Below, piece by piece: positions 38,038 to 48,700 of a DNA stretch of 63,469 bases (positions are counted from its first letter, which is position 1; every line of letters begins with the position of its first letter). This DNA comes from Gemmatimonadaceae bacterium. GTDB taxonomy: Bacteria; Gemmatimonadota; Gemmatimonadetes; Gemmatimonadales; Gemmatimonadaceae. Location: positions 1 through 63,469 of the forward strand of contig JADGQS010000002.1 of the NCBI GenBank assembly GCA_017881585.1, given 5' to 3'. The translations under genes were made by a program, and so were the position numbers. Under the pieces are notes generated by a model. It was not told the origin of the DNA. It made no database searches and saw only the letters and a list, made by a program, of their open reading frames with translations.

Positions 38038-39359
38038 TCCGAGGCTGGTTTGCGGGCGAAGCTGGCACTGCTCTGGTGTCCGAGGCGCTCGAGCAGGAGT
38101 GCGGCGCGCTCGGTCTGCATTCTCAAGGCGTTCAGGTTGACGCGCTCTTCCGGCGCATGCGATCCCGTTCCGAGTGCGCCGAGGCCATCAAGGCCGTCGA
38201 TCAGCGGCGCGACAAACGAAATGTCACCCGCGCCGCGGGCGCCCGGATCGAGTGCGCGAACGGGTCCGTATCCGAGCGCCTGGCTCGCCGTGTCGTACGC
38301 CACGAGGATGCGCGCGTTGCCGGCGGTCGGCGACATGGCCGGATACTCATCGAGGAAGGTGATCTTCGCGTCGGTGCCGGGGAGATGTTTCGCGACGATC
38401 TCGCGCATCTTCGCGCGCGTCTTCTTCTTCTGTTCCTCCGAAATGAAACGCAGGTCGCCGTGTGCGACCGCTGCCTTTGCGATGATGTTGAGCTTGCTCG
38501 CCGCCGTGCCCTTGATGCCGACGGTGTCGTACTCGACGTCGGTTCCGCCGAGGATCGTGCCGACGTTGAACGTGAGGTACTGCTCGCCCACGAGCTGCAC
38601 GCGGAACTCGTTCACGATGCGCGCGAGTTCGTAGATCGCGCCGTATCCGGCGCCGCCGAAGACGCCCGCCGAGTGCGCCTGCCGGCCCGTCGCCGTCACA
38701 CGCCACGAGCTGGCGCCGCGGCGCGCGGTGGTGGCGTCGAAGCGATTGCCGCCTTCGAATGCCAATGCGATGTCGGCGCGCTTCGCGGCGTCGATCAGGT
38801 CCTTCCGCGTGACGGAGAGCGGATCGCCGGGATGCTCTTCATCGCCGGTGAACACGACGGTGATGTTCATGTCCTTCAGCGTGCCCGCGGCCTGCAGGGC
38901 CTTGAGCGCGAAGAGGATGATCACGTCGCCGCCCTTCATGTCGCCCGAACCGACACCCCTCGCCATCGAATCGGTGCGCACCCAGTTCGGCCCGCCGGGC
39001 TCGACGACGGTGTCGACATGGCCGATGAGCAGGATGCGAACGGCGCCCGGCTTCCCCTTGTGCTCGGCCACGAGGTGGCCCGCGCGCTGCGTGGCATCGG
39101 GGAGCGTGACCCATTTCGTCGCGAAGCCGAGCGAGTCGAACGACGCGCGGAATGCGGCGCCGACCTTGCGCACGCCCGCGAGGTTGAGCGTGCTGCTCGG
39201 GATGTTCACGACGCGCTCGAGGTACGCGACCTGGTCGTCGTGCGAGCGCTGGACGGTTTCGCGGATCTTCTGTTCGGCGGGCGTGAGCGCCGCCTGAGCA
39301 TTGGCGAGGAGCGGCGCCGCGACGCAGAGCGCGATGAGAAGGCGGGAAGCGCGGGTCAT
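38034..39359 (-). CDS. M20-family metallopeptidase, exported
   Basis: ILLIGHVDTVVEPGG, GVGSGDMKGGDVI, VVFTGDEEHPGDP. Confidence 0.9.
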   Translation of the reverse strand: MTRASRLLIALCVAAPLLANAQAALTPAEQKIRETVQRSHDDQVAYLERVVNIPSSTLNLAGVRKVGAAFRASFDSLGFATKWVTLPDATQRAGHLVAEHKGKPGAVRILLIGHVDTVVEPGGPNWVRTDSMARGVGSGDMKGGDVIILFALKALQAAGTLKDMNITVVFTGDEEHPGDPLSVTRKDLIDAAKRADIALAFEGGNRFDATTARRGASSWRVTATGRQAHSAGVFGGAGYGAIYELARIVNEFRVQLVGEQYLTFNVGTILGGTDVEYDTVGIKGTAASKLNIIAKAAVAHGDLRFISEEQKKKTRAKMREIVAKHLPGTDAKITFLDEYPAMSPTAGNARILVAYDTASQALGYGPVRALDPGARGAGDISFVAPLIDGLDGLGALGTGSHAPEERVNLNALRMQTERAALLLERLGHQSSASFARKPASE

Positions 39360-39853
39360 TTCGTCAGTGCGATCGGCGGGATGGGAATGGCGCCGACCGA
39401 GACGGAGTTTCCCGTCACCACGCGACGATGATAGTCGACCTGGCCCAGATGGTAGGCGAGGTGCGACGCGAGATGCTGGAGGAACATGCCGGTCTGGATC
39501 CGGTTCCCGCCGATTTCGACCGGAAACGGTTTGTCGAGCTGCGCGGCGTCCAGTGTGGTGAGCGTGCGCGTGACTTCGTCGGCCGCGGTCTCGATGCTCT
39601 TCACGATTTCCGCGCGCGGCACCCCGCGCAGTGCGAACTCGGCGTCCCGGTCACGAACGTATCCGGTCGCGCCGAGTTGGGTGCCGATGTAGAAGCGCAG
39701 GTTCCCGACGAGGTGCAGCGCCAGGTTGCCGGCAGAGTTCGGCAGTCCCTTGGGGAGCTGCCAAAGATCGGCTTCGTTGGGGTACGCGAGGAGTTCATCG
39801 CGCAGCGAGGCGAGCTCGCGGTTGATGAGGCGGGAAACGTCTGCGATCGACAT
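39356..39853 (-). CDS. DinB-family protein (DUF1572-like)
   Basis: LALHLVGNLRFYIGTQLG, HLASHLAYHLGQVDYHRR. Confidence 0.85.
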   Translation of the reverse strand: MSIADVSRLINRELASLRDELLAYPNEADLWQLPKGLPNSAGNLALHLVGNLRFYIGTQLGATGYVRDRDAEFALRGVPRAEIVKSIETAADEVTRTLTTLDAAQLDKPFPVEIGGNRIQTGMFLQHLASHLAYHLGQVDYHRRVVTGNSVSVGAIPIPPIALTK

Positions 39854-39913
39854 GGAGAGTTCGTGTTCGTGTGGGAATTTCTACGCGGTGGAATACTGAA
39901 TCGCACGATGCGA

Positions 39914-40078
39914 TCACTCGTAGCGCCTGGCGATCTTCACGCCGTAATAGATGCCGGGGCCGTAAGCGATGGTGCTGATGATGAAGGCAGTGAAGAAGCT
40001 GCCGCCGAGCGCCGTGACGAGATACCAGACAACGGTGCTCACGACCGTCCCACCGACGAAACCGCCGACCTTTTTCAC
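39914..40078 (-). CDS. small membrane protein
   Basis: MKKVGGFVGGTVVSTVVWYLVTALGGSFFTAFIISTIAYGPGIYYGVKIARRYE from GTG at 40078. Confidence 0.6.
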   Translation of the reverse strand: MKKVGGFVGGTVVSTVVWYLVTALGGSFFTAFIISTIAYGPGIYYGVKIARRYE

Positions 40079-40244
40079 GACAGCTCCCTCGAATGAGACG
40101 TGCGCTGCATCTGTATCTAGCTGGCATGGGGCATTCCTGCCACCCGAGGGCAGATGGAGAGCGAGGTCAACCGCGTCAGTTCCCCGGCATCCACTCGCGG
40201 GGTACATTCAGGATCGAATCGCCAGACCCTCACCCGGACACAGC

Positions 40245-41213
40245 GTGCAATCGAAAGACTGGGAAACCCTCTCGAAGGTCGAAGTGCTGGGCGACCTCGA
40301 GCCCGTGGTCGACAAGCTCATGGAGGCGCACGAGTCCAAGCGCGTGCTCTGGTTCCCCTCCGAGCTGCTCGCGCCGCCTGAAGGAGAGGACCCCGAGCGG
40401 CACCGGGCCGCCCTTCGCGAGCGCGCACGCGGGATTCACGATTCCGCGCGCGTAGCCGTGGGCCTCAACCTGCTCACCGAGGAGGGGTTGCCGCATTTCC
40501 ATCGGTTGCTCGCGAAATACCTGGACAAGGACGGCTTCTGGTCGAAGTGGAATTATCTCTGGACAGCCGAAGAGGATCGACACGGCGCGGTGCTGCACGA
40601 CTACGCGCGCGATTCCGACCTGTTCAATCCCCTCGTGATCGAGCAGATGCAGTTCGCCTACATTCGCAACGGATTCGACCCGTCGTGGGACAGCGATCCG
40701 TACCGTGTGTTCGTGTACACCACGCTGCAGGAACGCGCGACGCAGATCTCGCATGCGAACACCGGCAAGCTGTGCGGAGTGCACGAGCCGACCATCGGAA
40801 CCATTCTCCGGAATGTCGCAGCCGAGGAAGCGCGGCACTACACGTTCTATCGCACGATCTTCAAGGAAGTGCTCGCCCGCGATCCCAACCGCGCGCTCGA
40901 GTCCGCGCTGAAGGTCATGCCGGCGATCGACATGCCGGGCGTGAAGATGCCGCATTTCCGCGATCTCGCCGACGTCGTGCGCCGCGTGGGGATCTACGGG
41001 CCGCGCGACTATCTCGAGATCGTGAAGGAACAGCTCAGCTGGTGGAGGATCGAGACGCTCGAGGGTCTCAACGCGATGGGCCGCGCGGCGCAGGAGAAGC
41101 TGATGGAAATCCCCGAGCGGCTGGAGCGGGTCGCCGATGCCATCGAGGCACGTAGCAAGGCCAAGACCTTCTCGTTCGACCTGACGTACGCGCGGGAGTT
41201 CGCGCTCGAGTAG
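40245..41213 (+). CDS. acyl-ACP desaturase
   Basis: WTAEEDRHGAVLHDY and EEARHYTFYRTIF di-iron motifs. Confidence 0.92.
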   Translation: MQSKDWETLSKVEVLGDLEPVVDKLMEAHESKRVLWFPSELLAPPEGEDPERHRAALRERARGIHDSARVAVGLNLLTEEGLPHFHRLLAKYLDKDGFWSKWNYLWTAEEDRHGAVLHDYARDSDLFNPLVIEQMQFAYIRNGFDPSWDSDPYRVFVYTTLQERATQISHANTGKLCGVHEPTIGTILRNVAAEEARHYTFYRTIFKEVLARDPNRALESALKVMPAIDMPGVKMPHFRDLADVVRRVGIYGPRDYLEIVKEQLSWWRIETLEGLNAMGRAAQEKLMEIPERLERVADAIEARSKAKTFSFDLTYAREFALE

Positions 41214-41267
41214 AACTGCCAGGTGGTTGTGGGCTGACAGCGCTGTTCCGCATTCCGGAGAGAACCA

Positions 41268-43538
41268 ATGTCATCAGTCATGCGCACCCTTGCCGTCCCC
41301 GCCGCCGCCCTAGTCCTTCTGACCGCGGCGGCCCGCGAGGACGGCGAGATGCGCGGCTACACGGCCGAATCCGCCAAGATCGAGCGAAACTGGGAGGCCA
41401 AGTTCCGCGCGATCCCGGAGCCCGGCCGGATGCGCGAGGCGCTGCGCCGCCTTTCGGCGCGACCGCATCACGTCGGATCGCCGTACGGCAAGGACAACGC
41501 CGAGTGGCTGCGCGACCAGTTCAGGTCGTACGGATGGGACGCGAACATCGAGGAGTTCCAGGTGCTGTTCCCCACGCCGAAGGAACGCCTCCTCGAGATG
41601 GTCGCGCCGGTGAAGTTCACGGCGAAGCTCGAAGAGCCGCCGCTCCCGCAGGATCCGACGAGCGGCCAGAAAAGCGAGCAGCTTCCGTCCTACAACGCGT
41701 ACTCGGCCGACGGCGACGTCACAGCGCCGCTGGTCTATGCGAACTACGGCGTCCCGGCGGACTACGACGAGCTGGAGCGCCGCGGGATTTCCGTGAAGGG
41801 CGCGATCGTCATCGTGCGCTATGGCGGCTCGTGGCGCGGAATCAAGCCGAAGGTCGCGTACGAGCACGGCGCGGTGGGTTGCCTGATCTATTCCGACCCG
41901 AAGGACGACGGCTACTCGCAGGGAGAGGTCTATCCCAACGGTCCGTTCCGCCCGAAAGACGGCGTGCAGCGCGGCAGCGTGATGGACATGCCCGTCTATC
42001 CCGGCGATCCGCTCACTCCCGGTGTCGGCGCGACGAAGGACGCGGTGCGTCTCGACCGAAAGGACGCCACCACGATCATGAAGATCCCGGTGCTCCCCAT
42101 TTCGTATGGCGACGCACAGCCGCTGCTCGCGGCGATGACCGGACTTGTGGCGCCCGAGGGATGGCGTGGTTCGCTGCCGATCACCTATCGCCTGGGCCCG
42201 GGCCCGGCGCGCGTGCACCTGAAGCTGGCGTTCGACTGGAGTCTCAAGCCGATCTACGACGTGATCGCAAAGATTCCGGGATCGCAGTATCCCGATGAGT
42301 GGGTCGTGCGCGGCAACCATCACGACGGCTGGGTGAACGGCGCGGAAGACCCGCTCTCCGGCCTCGTCCCGGAGCTCGAGGAAGCGCGCGCGATGGGCGA
42401 GCTCATGAAACAGGGATGGAAGCCGAAGCGCACGCTCGTTTACGCCGCGTGGGACGGCGAGGAGCCGGCGCTGCTCGGCTCCACCGAGTGGGTGGAGACG
42501 CATGCGAAGGAGCTCGCGCAAAAGGCGGTGCTCTACTTCAACTCGGATGGAAACGGCCGCGGCTTTTTCGGCGTGGGCGGATCGCACACGCTCGAGCGTT
42601 TCATCGGCGACGTGCAGAAGGACGTCATCGATCCCGAGACGAAGCTCACGGTGTGGAAACGGTCGCAGGCGCAGGCGATCGCGAGCGGAGACCGGAAGGC
42701 ACGCGGCGAGGCGCGCGATCGCGCCGATCTGCGGATCGAAGCACTTGGCTCGGGCTCGGATTTCAGCCCGTTCCTCCAGCATGCCGGGGTTCCGACGCTC
42801 AACGGCGGGTTCGGCGGCGAGGACGGCGGCGGGATCTACCATTCGATCTACGACAGTTTCGCGTGGTACACGCGATTCAGTGATACCTCTTTCGTCTACG
42901 GCCGGGCGCTGGCACAAACGGTCGGATCAACCGTGATGCGGATGGCCGACGCCGACCTGCTCCCGTTCGAGTTCGGCAATCTCGCGGAGACGGTGCAGGG
43001 ATACACCGCGGAGCTCAAGGAGCTTCACGACAACGTTGCGTCGCGGATCGCGGAGACCAACCGTCAGATCGATGACGGCATTTTTGCCGCGACGAACGAT
43101 CCGCAGAATCCGCTCAAGGCGCCGAAGTCGGAGCCGCTCGCGCCGGCGCTGAACTTCGCGCCGCTCGACAACGCCGACGGATCGCTCACCCGCGCGGCGT
43201 CGCGCTACGAGAAGGCGTACGGCGCTGCGATCGCGGCCGGTGCCGATCCGATGACGTTCGCGCGATTCAACGAGATCGTCGCGCGGGCCGATCAGGCGCT
43301 TCTCGACGACAAGGGATTGCCGAAGCGGCCGTGGTACAAACATCTGCTCTACGCGCCCGGGTTGTACACGGGGTACGGCGTAAAGACGATGCCCGGAGCT
43401 CGCGAAGCGATCGAGCAGAAATCGTGGGCGGAGGCGGATATCGAGATCGGAAGAATTGCTGCCGCGGTTCAGCGGGAAACAGAACTCGTCAATCGCGCTA
43501 CTGACGTGCTAGAGAAGAAAGTGCGAGTTCAGCCGTGA
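41268..43538 (+). CDS. M28-family peptidase with PA and transferrin-receptor-like dimerisation domains
   Basis: GNHHDGWVNGAEDPLSG, AAWDGEEPALLGSTEWVE, GGEDGGGIYHSIYDSFAWY. Confidence 0.92.
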   Translation: MSSVMRTLAVPAAALVLLTAAAREDGEMRGYTAESAKIERNWEAKFRAIPEPGRMREALRRLSARPHHVGSPYGKDNAEWLRDQFRSYGWDANIEEFQVLFPTPKERLLEMVAPVKFTAKLEEPPLPQDPTSGQKSEQLPSYNAYSADGDVTAPLVYANYGVPADYDELERRGISVKGAIVIVRYGGSWRGIKPKVAYEHGAVGCLIYSDPKDDGYSQGEVYPNGPFRPKDGVQRGSVMDMPVYPGDPLTPGVGATKDAVRLDRKDATTIMKIPVLPISYGDAQPLLAAMTGLVAPEGWRGSLPITYRLGPGPARVHLKLAFDWSLKPIYDVIAKIPGSQYPDEWVVRGNHHDGWVNGAEDPLSGLVPELEEARAMGELMKQGWKPKRTLVYAAWDGEEPALLGSTEWVETHAKELAQKAVLYFNSDGNGRGFFGVGGSHTLERFIGDVQKDVIDPETKLTVWKRSQAQAIASGDRKARGEARDRADLRIEALGSGSDFSPFLQHAGVPTLNGGFGGEDGGGIYHSIYDSFAWYTRFSDTSFVYGRALAQTVGSTVMRMADADLLPFEFGNLAETVQGYTAELKELHDNVASRIAETNRQIDDGIFAATNDPQNPLKAPKSEPLAPALNFAPLDNADGSLTRAASRYEKAYGAAIAAGADPMTFARFNEIVARADQALLDDKGLPKRPWYKHLLYAPGLYTGYGVKTMPGAREAIEQKSWAEADIEIGRIAAAVQRETELVNRATDVLEKKVRVQP

Positions 43539-43585
43539 GCTATGAAACAAAGGGAATGAGTTGACGGTTTTCGGAGTGACGGTAG

Positions 43586-43643
43586 TGAACCAACTACGAC
43601 GGGACCGATCGTGCGCACGATCGGTCCCGTCGTAGTTGGTTCA
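43586..43643. repeat. 58-bp perfect palindrome between convergent genes
   Basis: tgaaccaactacgacgggaccgatcgtgc|gcacgatcggtcccgtcgtagttggttca, 29-bp arms, no spacer. Confidence 0.97.
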
Positions 43644-43721
43644 TTACTCTACATCCGACGCCCGGTAACCCACACCTTTAGTTGCGATAACCGAAAACCG
43701 AAGACTGTCGTTACAGTCTCC

Positions 43722-45722
43722 TTACTGCGCCGCAGTAAGGTATTTCGAATACCACGCAATATATCGTTCGAACCGATCCCTCTGAAAACTCGGCCGCCGG
43801 ATCCCATGGTACTCCCCGGGATACACGATCAGCTCCGTCTCGATCCCGAGTGATTTGAGGGCTTCGTACATCTGCTCGCCGCCCAGCACCGGCACGTTCG
43901 CGTCGAGCGCGCCACCGAGGAACAACGTCGGCGTCTTGATCCTGTCCGCGTGGAAGAACGCGGTGGAGATCTTCAGCCACTTGTCGACGTTCTTCCACGG
44001 CTGGCCGAGCTCGAGATCGTACTGCACCACGTACTGGTCGTGTCCGTACATCCCGAACACGTTCGAGACGCCGGCGCCGCTCGTCGCCGCCTTGAAGCGC
44101 GTATCCGAGGCGACGAGACAGTCGGTGAGCACTCCGCCGTAGCTCCAGCCGCCCACGCCGAGATGCTGCTCGTCGGCGACGCCCGACTTCACGAGGGCAT
44201 CGACCATGCCGTGAATGTCGCGCACCTCCTTGTTGCACCAGTCGCCGGCGATCGCGATCGTGTATGCCGCACCGCGTCCCGAGCTGCCGCGATAATTCGG
44301 CGCCACCACCGCCCAGCCGCGTGCCGCGAGCAGCTCCTTCTCGAAATCGAACTGGAATGCGTCCTGCCCCGCGGGACCGCCGTGCACGCGAACTATCATC
44401 GGCAGTTTTCGGCCGGCCACGGCGCCGGCGGGGAGCCGCAGGATTCCGTGCACCTCGGTTAAGTCGTCACTCTTCGAGACCACGGGCTCGACGGTCGAGA
44501 GCGAAACTTCGTCGAGCCACGCGTTGTGATGCGTGAGCTGCCGCGTGGTGCCGTTTGATTCCACCGCGAACAGTTCGCCCGGCTCGCTCGGTGAGGACCC
44601 GAGCGCCGCAATGCCGCCGTCGGCGCCCTCTGAAAAGGCGTTGATCACGGGAACGGAACTCGTGATGCGGTCGACTCCCGATCCGTCCACGCGAACGCGA
44701 ACGAGATACTGGTGCTGGTCGTCCACCACCGTGCCGACGATGCTCTTGCCGTCACGGGACCAGCGCGAACCGCTGACCATGCGGTCGAGCGACGTGGCAA
44801 GCAGGCGCGGCCCGCCGCCGTTGGGCGAAACGACCGCCACCGTGCCGAACCCGCCGCCGTAGCCGAAGTACTTCGGCTCCTGTCCCTGCCGGTACGCGAC
44901 GAGCGAACCGTCGGGGCTCCAGGAGAGCGGTCCCTCGTCGTTCCCCTGGAACGTCGTGAGCCGCCTCGGGTCAGCACCCGCGCGCGCCTCCACGACGTAG
45001 ACATCGCCGTTGTCGTAGCGCTCGGCATCCGGTTCGCGCTGGCTCACGAAGGCGAGCCACTTGCCATCGGGCGACCACGCGGGCGCGCCGTCGTCCGTGT
45101 CGCCGCGCGTGATCTGGTCCGCCTTTCGCGTGGCGAGGTCGAACACGTAGAGATGCGCGCGCTGAGTGCCGATGAAGCCCTGGCCGTCCTGCTTGAAGTG
45201 GTACTTGTCCACGACGATCGGCTTCGGCTTCGCGTTCGCCGAATCCGCGGTGGGGTCCGGATCGCTCACCACGAGCGCGAGACGCTTGCCGTCCGGCGCC
45301 CACGCGAGCGACGACACGCCGCCCTTGATGTCGGAAATGCGCTCGGCCTCACCGCCCGCGCGATTCAGCAGCCAGATCTGCGATCCTTTGGAGCCCTGGC
45401 GCGACGAGAGGAACGCGAGCTGCTTGCCGTCGGGACTCCATCGCGGCGACGTCTCCGATTCGTCGCTGGACGTGATGCGCACCGACGTCGCCCCGTCCCA
45501 GCTCGTCCACCAGATGTCGCTGTCGCCGCGATCCTTCACGGAATCGACGCGCGTCACCGTGTACGCCACCCACGCGCCGTCGGGCGAACGCTGCGGATCG
45601 CCTACCGTTCTCAAGCGGTAGAAGTCCGCGATCTGCAGCGGGCGTTTTGCGGGCGCTTGGGCGAGGGCGGCGCCCGAAACCATCGCCGTTGCGAACGCGG
45701 CGAGAACGAAACGAGGTATCAC
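43722..45722 (-). CDS. S9 family peptidase, exported
   Basis: IVRVHGGPAGQDAF, GVGGWSYGGVLTD, YPGEYHGIRRPS. Confidence 0.92.
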   Translation of the reverse strand: MIPRFVLAAFATAMVSGAALAQAPAKRPLQIADFYRLRTVGDPQRSPDGAWVAYTVTRVDSVKDRGDSDIWWTSWDGATSVRITSSDESETSPRWSPDGKQLAFLSSRQGSKGSQIWLLNRAGGEAERISDIKGGVSSLAWAPDGKRLALVVSDPDPTADSANAKPKPIVVDKYHFKQDGQGFIGTQRAHLYVFDLATRKADQITRGDTDDGAPAWSPDGKWLAFVSQREPDAERYDNGDVYVVEARAGADPRRLTTFQGNDEGPLSWSPDGSLVAYRQGQEPKYFGYGGGFGTVAVVSPNGGGPRLLATSLDRMVSGSRWSRDGKSIVGTVVDDQHQYLVRVRVDGSGVDRITSSVPVINAFSEGADGGIAALGSSPSEPGELFAVESNGTTRQLTHHNAWLDEVSLSTVEPVVSKSDDLTEVHGILRLPAGAVAGRKLPMIVRVHGGPAGQDAFQFDFEKELLAARGWAVVAPNYRGSSGRGAAYTIAIAGDWCNKEVRDIHGMVDALVKSGVADEQHLGVGGWSYGGVLTDCLVASDTRFKAATSGAGVSNVFGMYGHDQYVVQYDLELGQPWKNVDKWLKISTAFFHADRIKTPTLFLGGALDANVPVLGGEQMYEALKSLGIETELIVYPGEYHGIRRPSFQRDRFERYIAWYSKYLTAAQ

Positions 45723-48700
45723 GGCGTCACCGGCTGCGCGCCCGCCTTCTTGAGCGCGGCGTTGAGCGCGGGCACGTCGGTGTTCACGATCGCTTCCCAT
45801 CTGGCTTTCAGCGCCGCGTATGTCTTGAGCTTCTCGTTCGCTGCGTTCACCGCTGCTGCCGTGGGCGCTTCGTCCGCTTCCTGGATCGCGTTCAACGGCG
45901 CCGCAAACTCGGCCGTGATGCTGCCGAACGAAGCCGGCGCCGGCGGTCCGCCGCGGCCTCCGCGTCCGCCGCCTCCACCACCACCGCCGCGGCCGCCGCG
46001 TCCGGTGTTCTCCGGTCCGGCGAGCTCCGCGAGTTTCTTGTCGAGCGCGGTGAGCAGGTCGCTCGCCGCGCCGGCCTGCGCCTTGCGATCCGCGAGCTGC
46101 GCGCGAAGAGCGCGCACCTTCGCCGCGTTCGCCGGCGACTCGAACGTCGCATCGTACAGCGCGAGCGAGAGCGAATACTGCTGCTGCATCGCGGCTGCCG
46201 TTGCCTTGATTCGCGGATCCATCCGCACGGTGAACGCCTGCGAATAGCTCTTGCCGTCGACCGTCAGCTTCGCTGTGTACTGGCCCGGATGCGCCCAGAT
46301 CCCCTCGGGTTCGCACTTGGTGTTGTGCGGGGTCGCGGAAATCGGGAGCGAGCATTCGCCGGCCGGCGCGATGAAATGGAGATCCCACGCGTAGCGCTGA
46401 AGGCCGCTCTTCGTCGACAGCACCTGCGGTGCACGGAACCAGTACGATGGCCAGTTGCCGACGTCCTTCACCGGTTCGGCTGCATCGGTGCTCGAGAACC
46501 TGCGCAGCACGCGCCCCGCCGGCGTGAGAATCTCGAGCGAGACCGGCCCGGATGCATCACGCTTCAGGTAGTAGTCGATCACCGCGCCGTCCGGCGGATT
46601 CTCGGCGTACGGCTCGTCGGGCGGCACGGGCGTGTCGGTGTACATGCTGTACCGCACACGCGTCGCCGTCGCCGGTTTGAAGAGCGTGACGTCGCTCCCG
46701 GCCGCGGCCTCACTCCACTGCCGCAGCGCCGAGATGTCGTCCAGGATCCAGAACCCGCGTCCGTGCGTGCCGACCGCCACGTCCTCGTCCTTGATGATGA
46801 GGTCGCGAATCGACGTCGCCGGCATGTTGAGCCGCAGCGAGTGCCAGTGATCGCCGTCGTCGAGCGAGAACCAGACCTGCGTCTCGCTGCCGGCGAAGAG
46901 AAGCCCTTTGCGCTTCGTGTCTTCCCTCACGACGTTGATCGTCGCGCCGCTGTCGATGCCGGTGACGATCTCCTTCCACGTCTTGCCGCCGTCCCTCGTG
47001 CGGAAGATGTGCGGACGCAGGTCGTCGAGATGGAAGGTGTTGATCGCCGCGTACGCGACGTTCGCATCGGAGTGCGACGCGTCCATGATCGAGACCTTCG
47101 CCCACGGGCCGATCTCCGGTGGCGTCACGTTCTTCCAGCTCTTGCCGCCGTCGCGCGTGACCTGAATCAGGCCGTCGTCGGTGCCGGCCCAGAGCGTGTT
47201 GCTGTCCACGGGACTCGGCGCGAGCGTGTAGATCACCCCGCGGCGCGTCACGGCCGCGGCGGGCGTGCCCGCATATTGTCCGACGTTCTTCGGGACCGCC
47301 CACGTCTCGCGGCTCAGATCCGGACTGATGCTTTTCCAATGCGCGCCCGCGTCGGTAGTCTGCCAGACGCGGTTCGTGCCAAGATAGAGCTTGCGTGGAT
47401 TGATAGACGAGAAGAGCACCGGTGCCGTCCGCACGTGGCGGAACAGCGTGTCCGGTCCACCGCCGCCGCCACCGCGTCCAGTGCCGGCACTCGGGCCCAC
47501 CGGCTGCACCTGTCCGGTGAGGCGGTTGAAGCGCGTCACCGACGCGCCGCCGTACACCAGATCCGGGTTGAGCGGATCGGGTGCGGCGTAGCCGTACTCG
47601 TCGACGCCCACCGGATGGAACTCGCGATATCCGATGGTGCCGTCGTTGCCGCGGCTCGACACGCAGCCTGATCCCGAGTCCTGCTGCCCGCTGCAGAGGC
47701 GATAGGGAAACGCATTGTCCGCCGCGACGTGGTAGAACGCCGCCGTCGGCTGGTTGAACCACGAACTCCAGGTGAGCCCGTCGTTCACGGTGATCACGCC
47801 GCCCTGGTCGGAAACGAGCAGCAGGATGTTCGGGTCGTTCGGGTTGATCCAGTAGCGCTGGTAATCGTCGCCGCCGGGCGCGCCGCGATGCGCGGTCCAC
47901 GTCTTGCCGGCGTCGACGGATTTCCACGCGACCGTGTTGGCCACGTAGAGAATGTCCGCATTCTTCGGATTGACCGTGATCGCCGCCTCGTCGTCGGTCT
48001 TGCCCGCGATGCGATTGTCCGTGTTCACGACGTGCCAGTTCTCACCAGCGTCGTCCGAGCGATACAGGGCGGCCGGGCTGGCCGCCACAGCCACGTACAA
48101 CCGCTTCGGCTCGCTTGGACTCACCGCGATCTGGATGCGGCCGAGTCCCTGAGCCACTGACGGCAGGCCGTTGGTCAGCTGCTTCCATGTGACACCCCCA
48201 TCGATGCTCTTGAAGAGTCCACTGTTCGTTCCGCTGAAGGCGCCGTTCTCCCACGGTCCGTACTGGTGCGACCAGAGCGCGGCGTACACGGTGTTCGGGT
48301 CGTTCGGCGCGAGCACGACGTCCGCTCCGCCGGTGTAGTCATCCTTGAACAGCACTTTCTGGAAAGTCTTCCCGCCGTCGGTCGAGCGGAAAATTCCGCG
48401 TTCGGAATTCGGCCCGTACGGATGGCCGAGCGCCGCAACGAACAGGCGTTCAGGATTCGCGGGATCGATCGCGATGCGCGGGATCTGCTGTGTGTCGCGC
48501 AGTCCGAGATGCGTCCACGTCTTGCCGGCGTCCGCGGACTTGTACATGCCGTCGCCCGTCGCGAGATCGGGGCGGTGCAGTCCCTCTCCCGCTCCCACGT
48601 AGATGACGTTCGGATTCGAGATCGAGACGTCGATCGCGCCGATCGAGCCCGACGGCTGCTCGTCGAAGATCGGCGTCCACACGCGGCCGTAGTCGGTGGT

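Noticed and set aside
45940-46020. Gly/Arg-rich tract read as a possible minisatellite or CRISPR-like repeat
   Set aside because: Irregular low-complexity coding linker (GRGGRGGGGGGGGRGGRGG); no unique spacers.
45723-46388. N-terminal extension of the 888-aa S9 peptidase ORF
   Set aside because: Overlaps the BNR-protein gene out of frame; GTG 45722 with signal peptide is the plausible start.
45647-47671. 674-aa plus-strand ORF
   Set aside because: Antisense shadow of the BNR-repeat protein gene.
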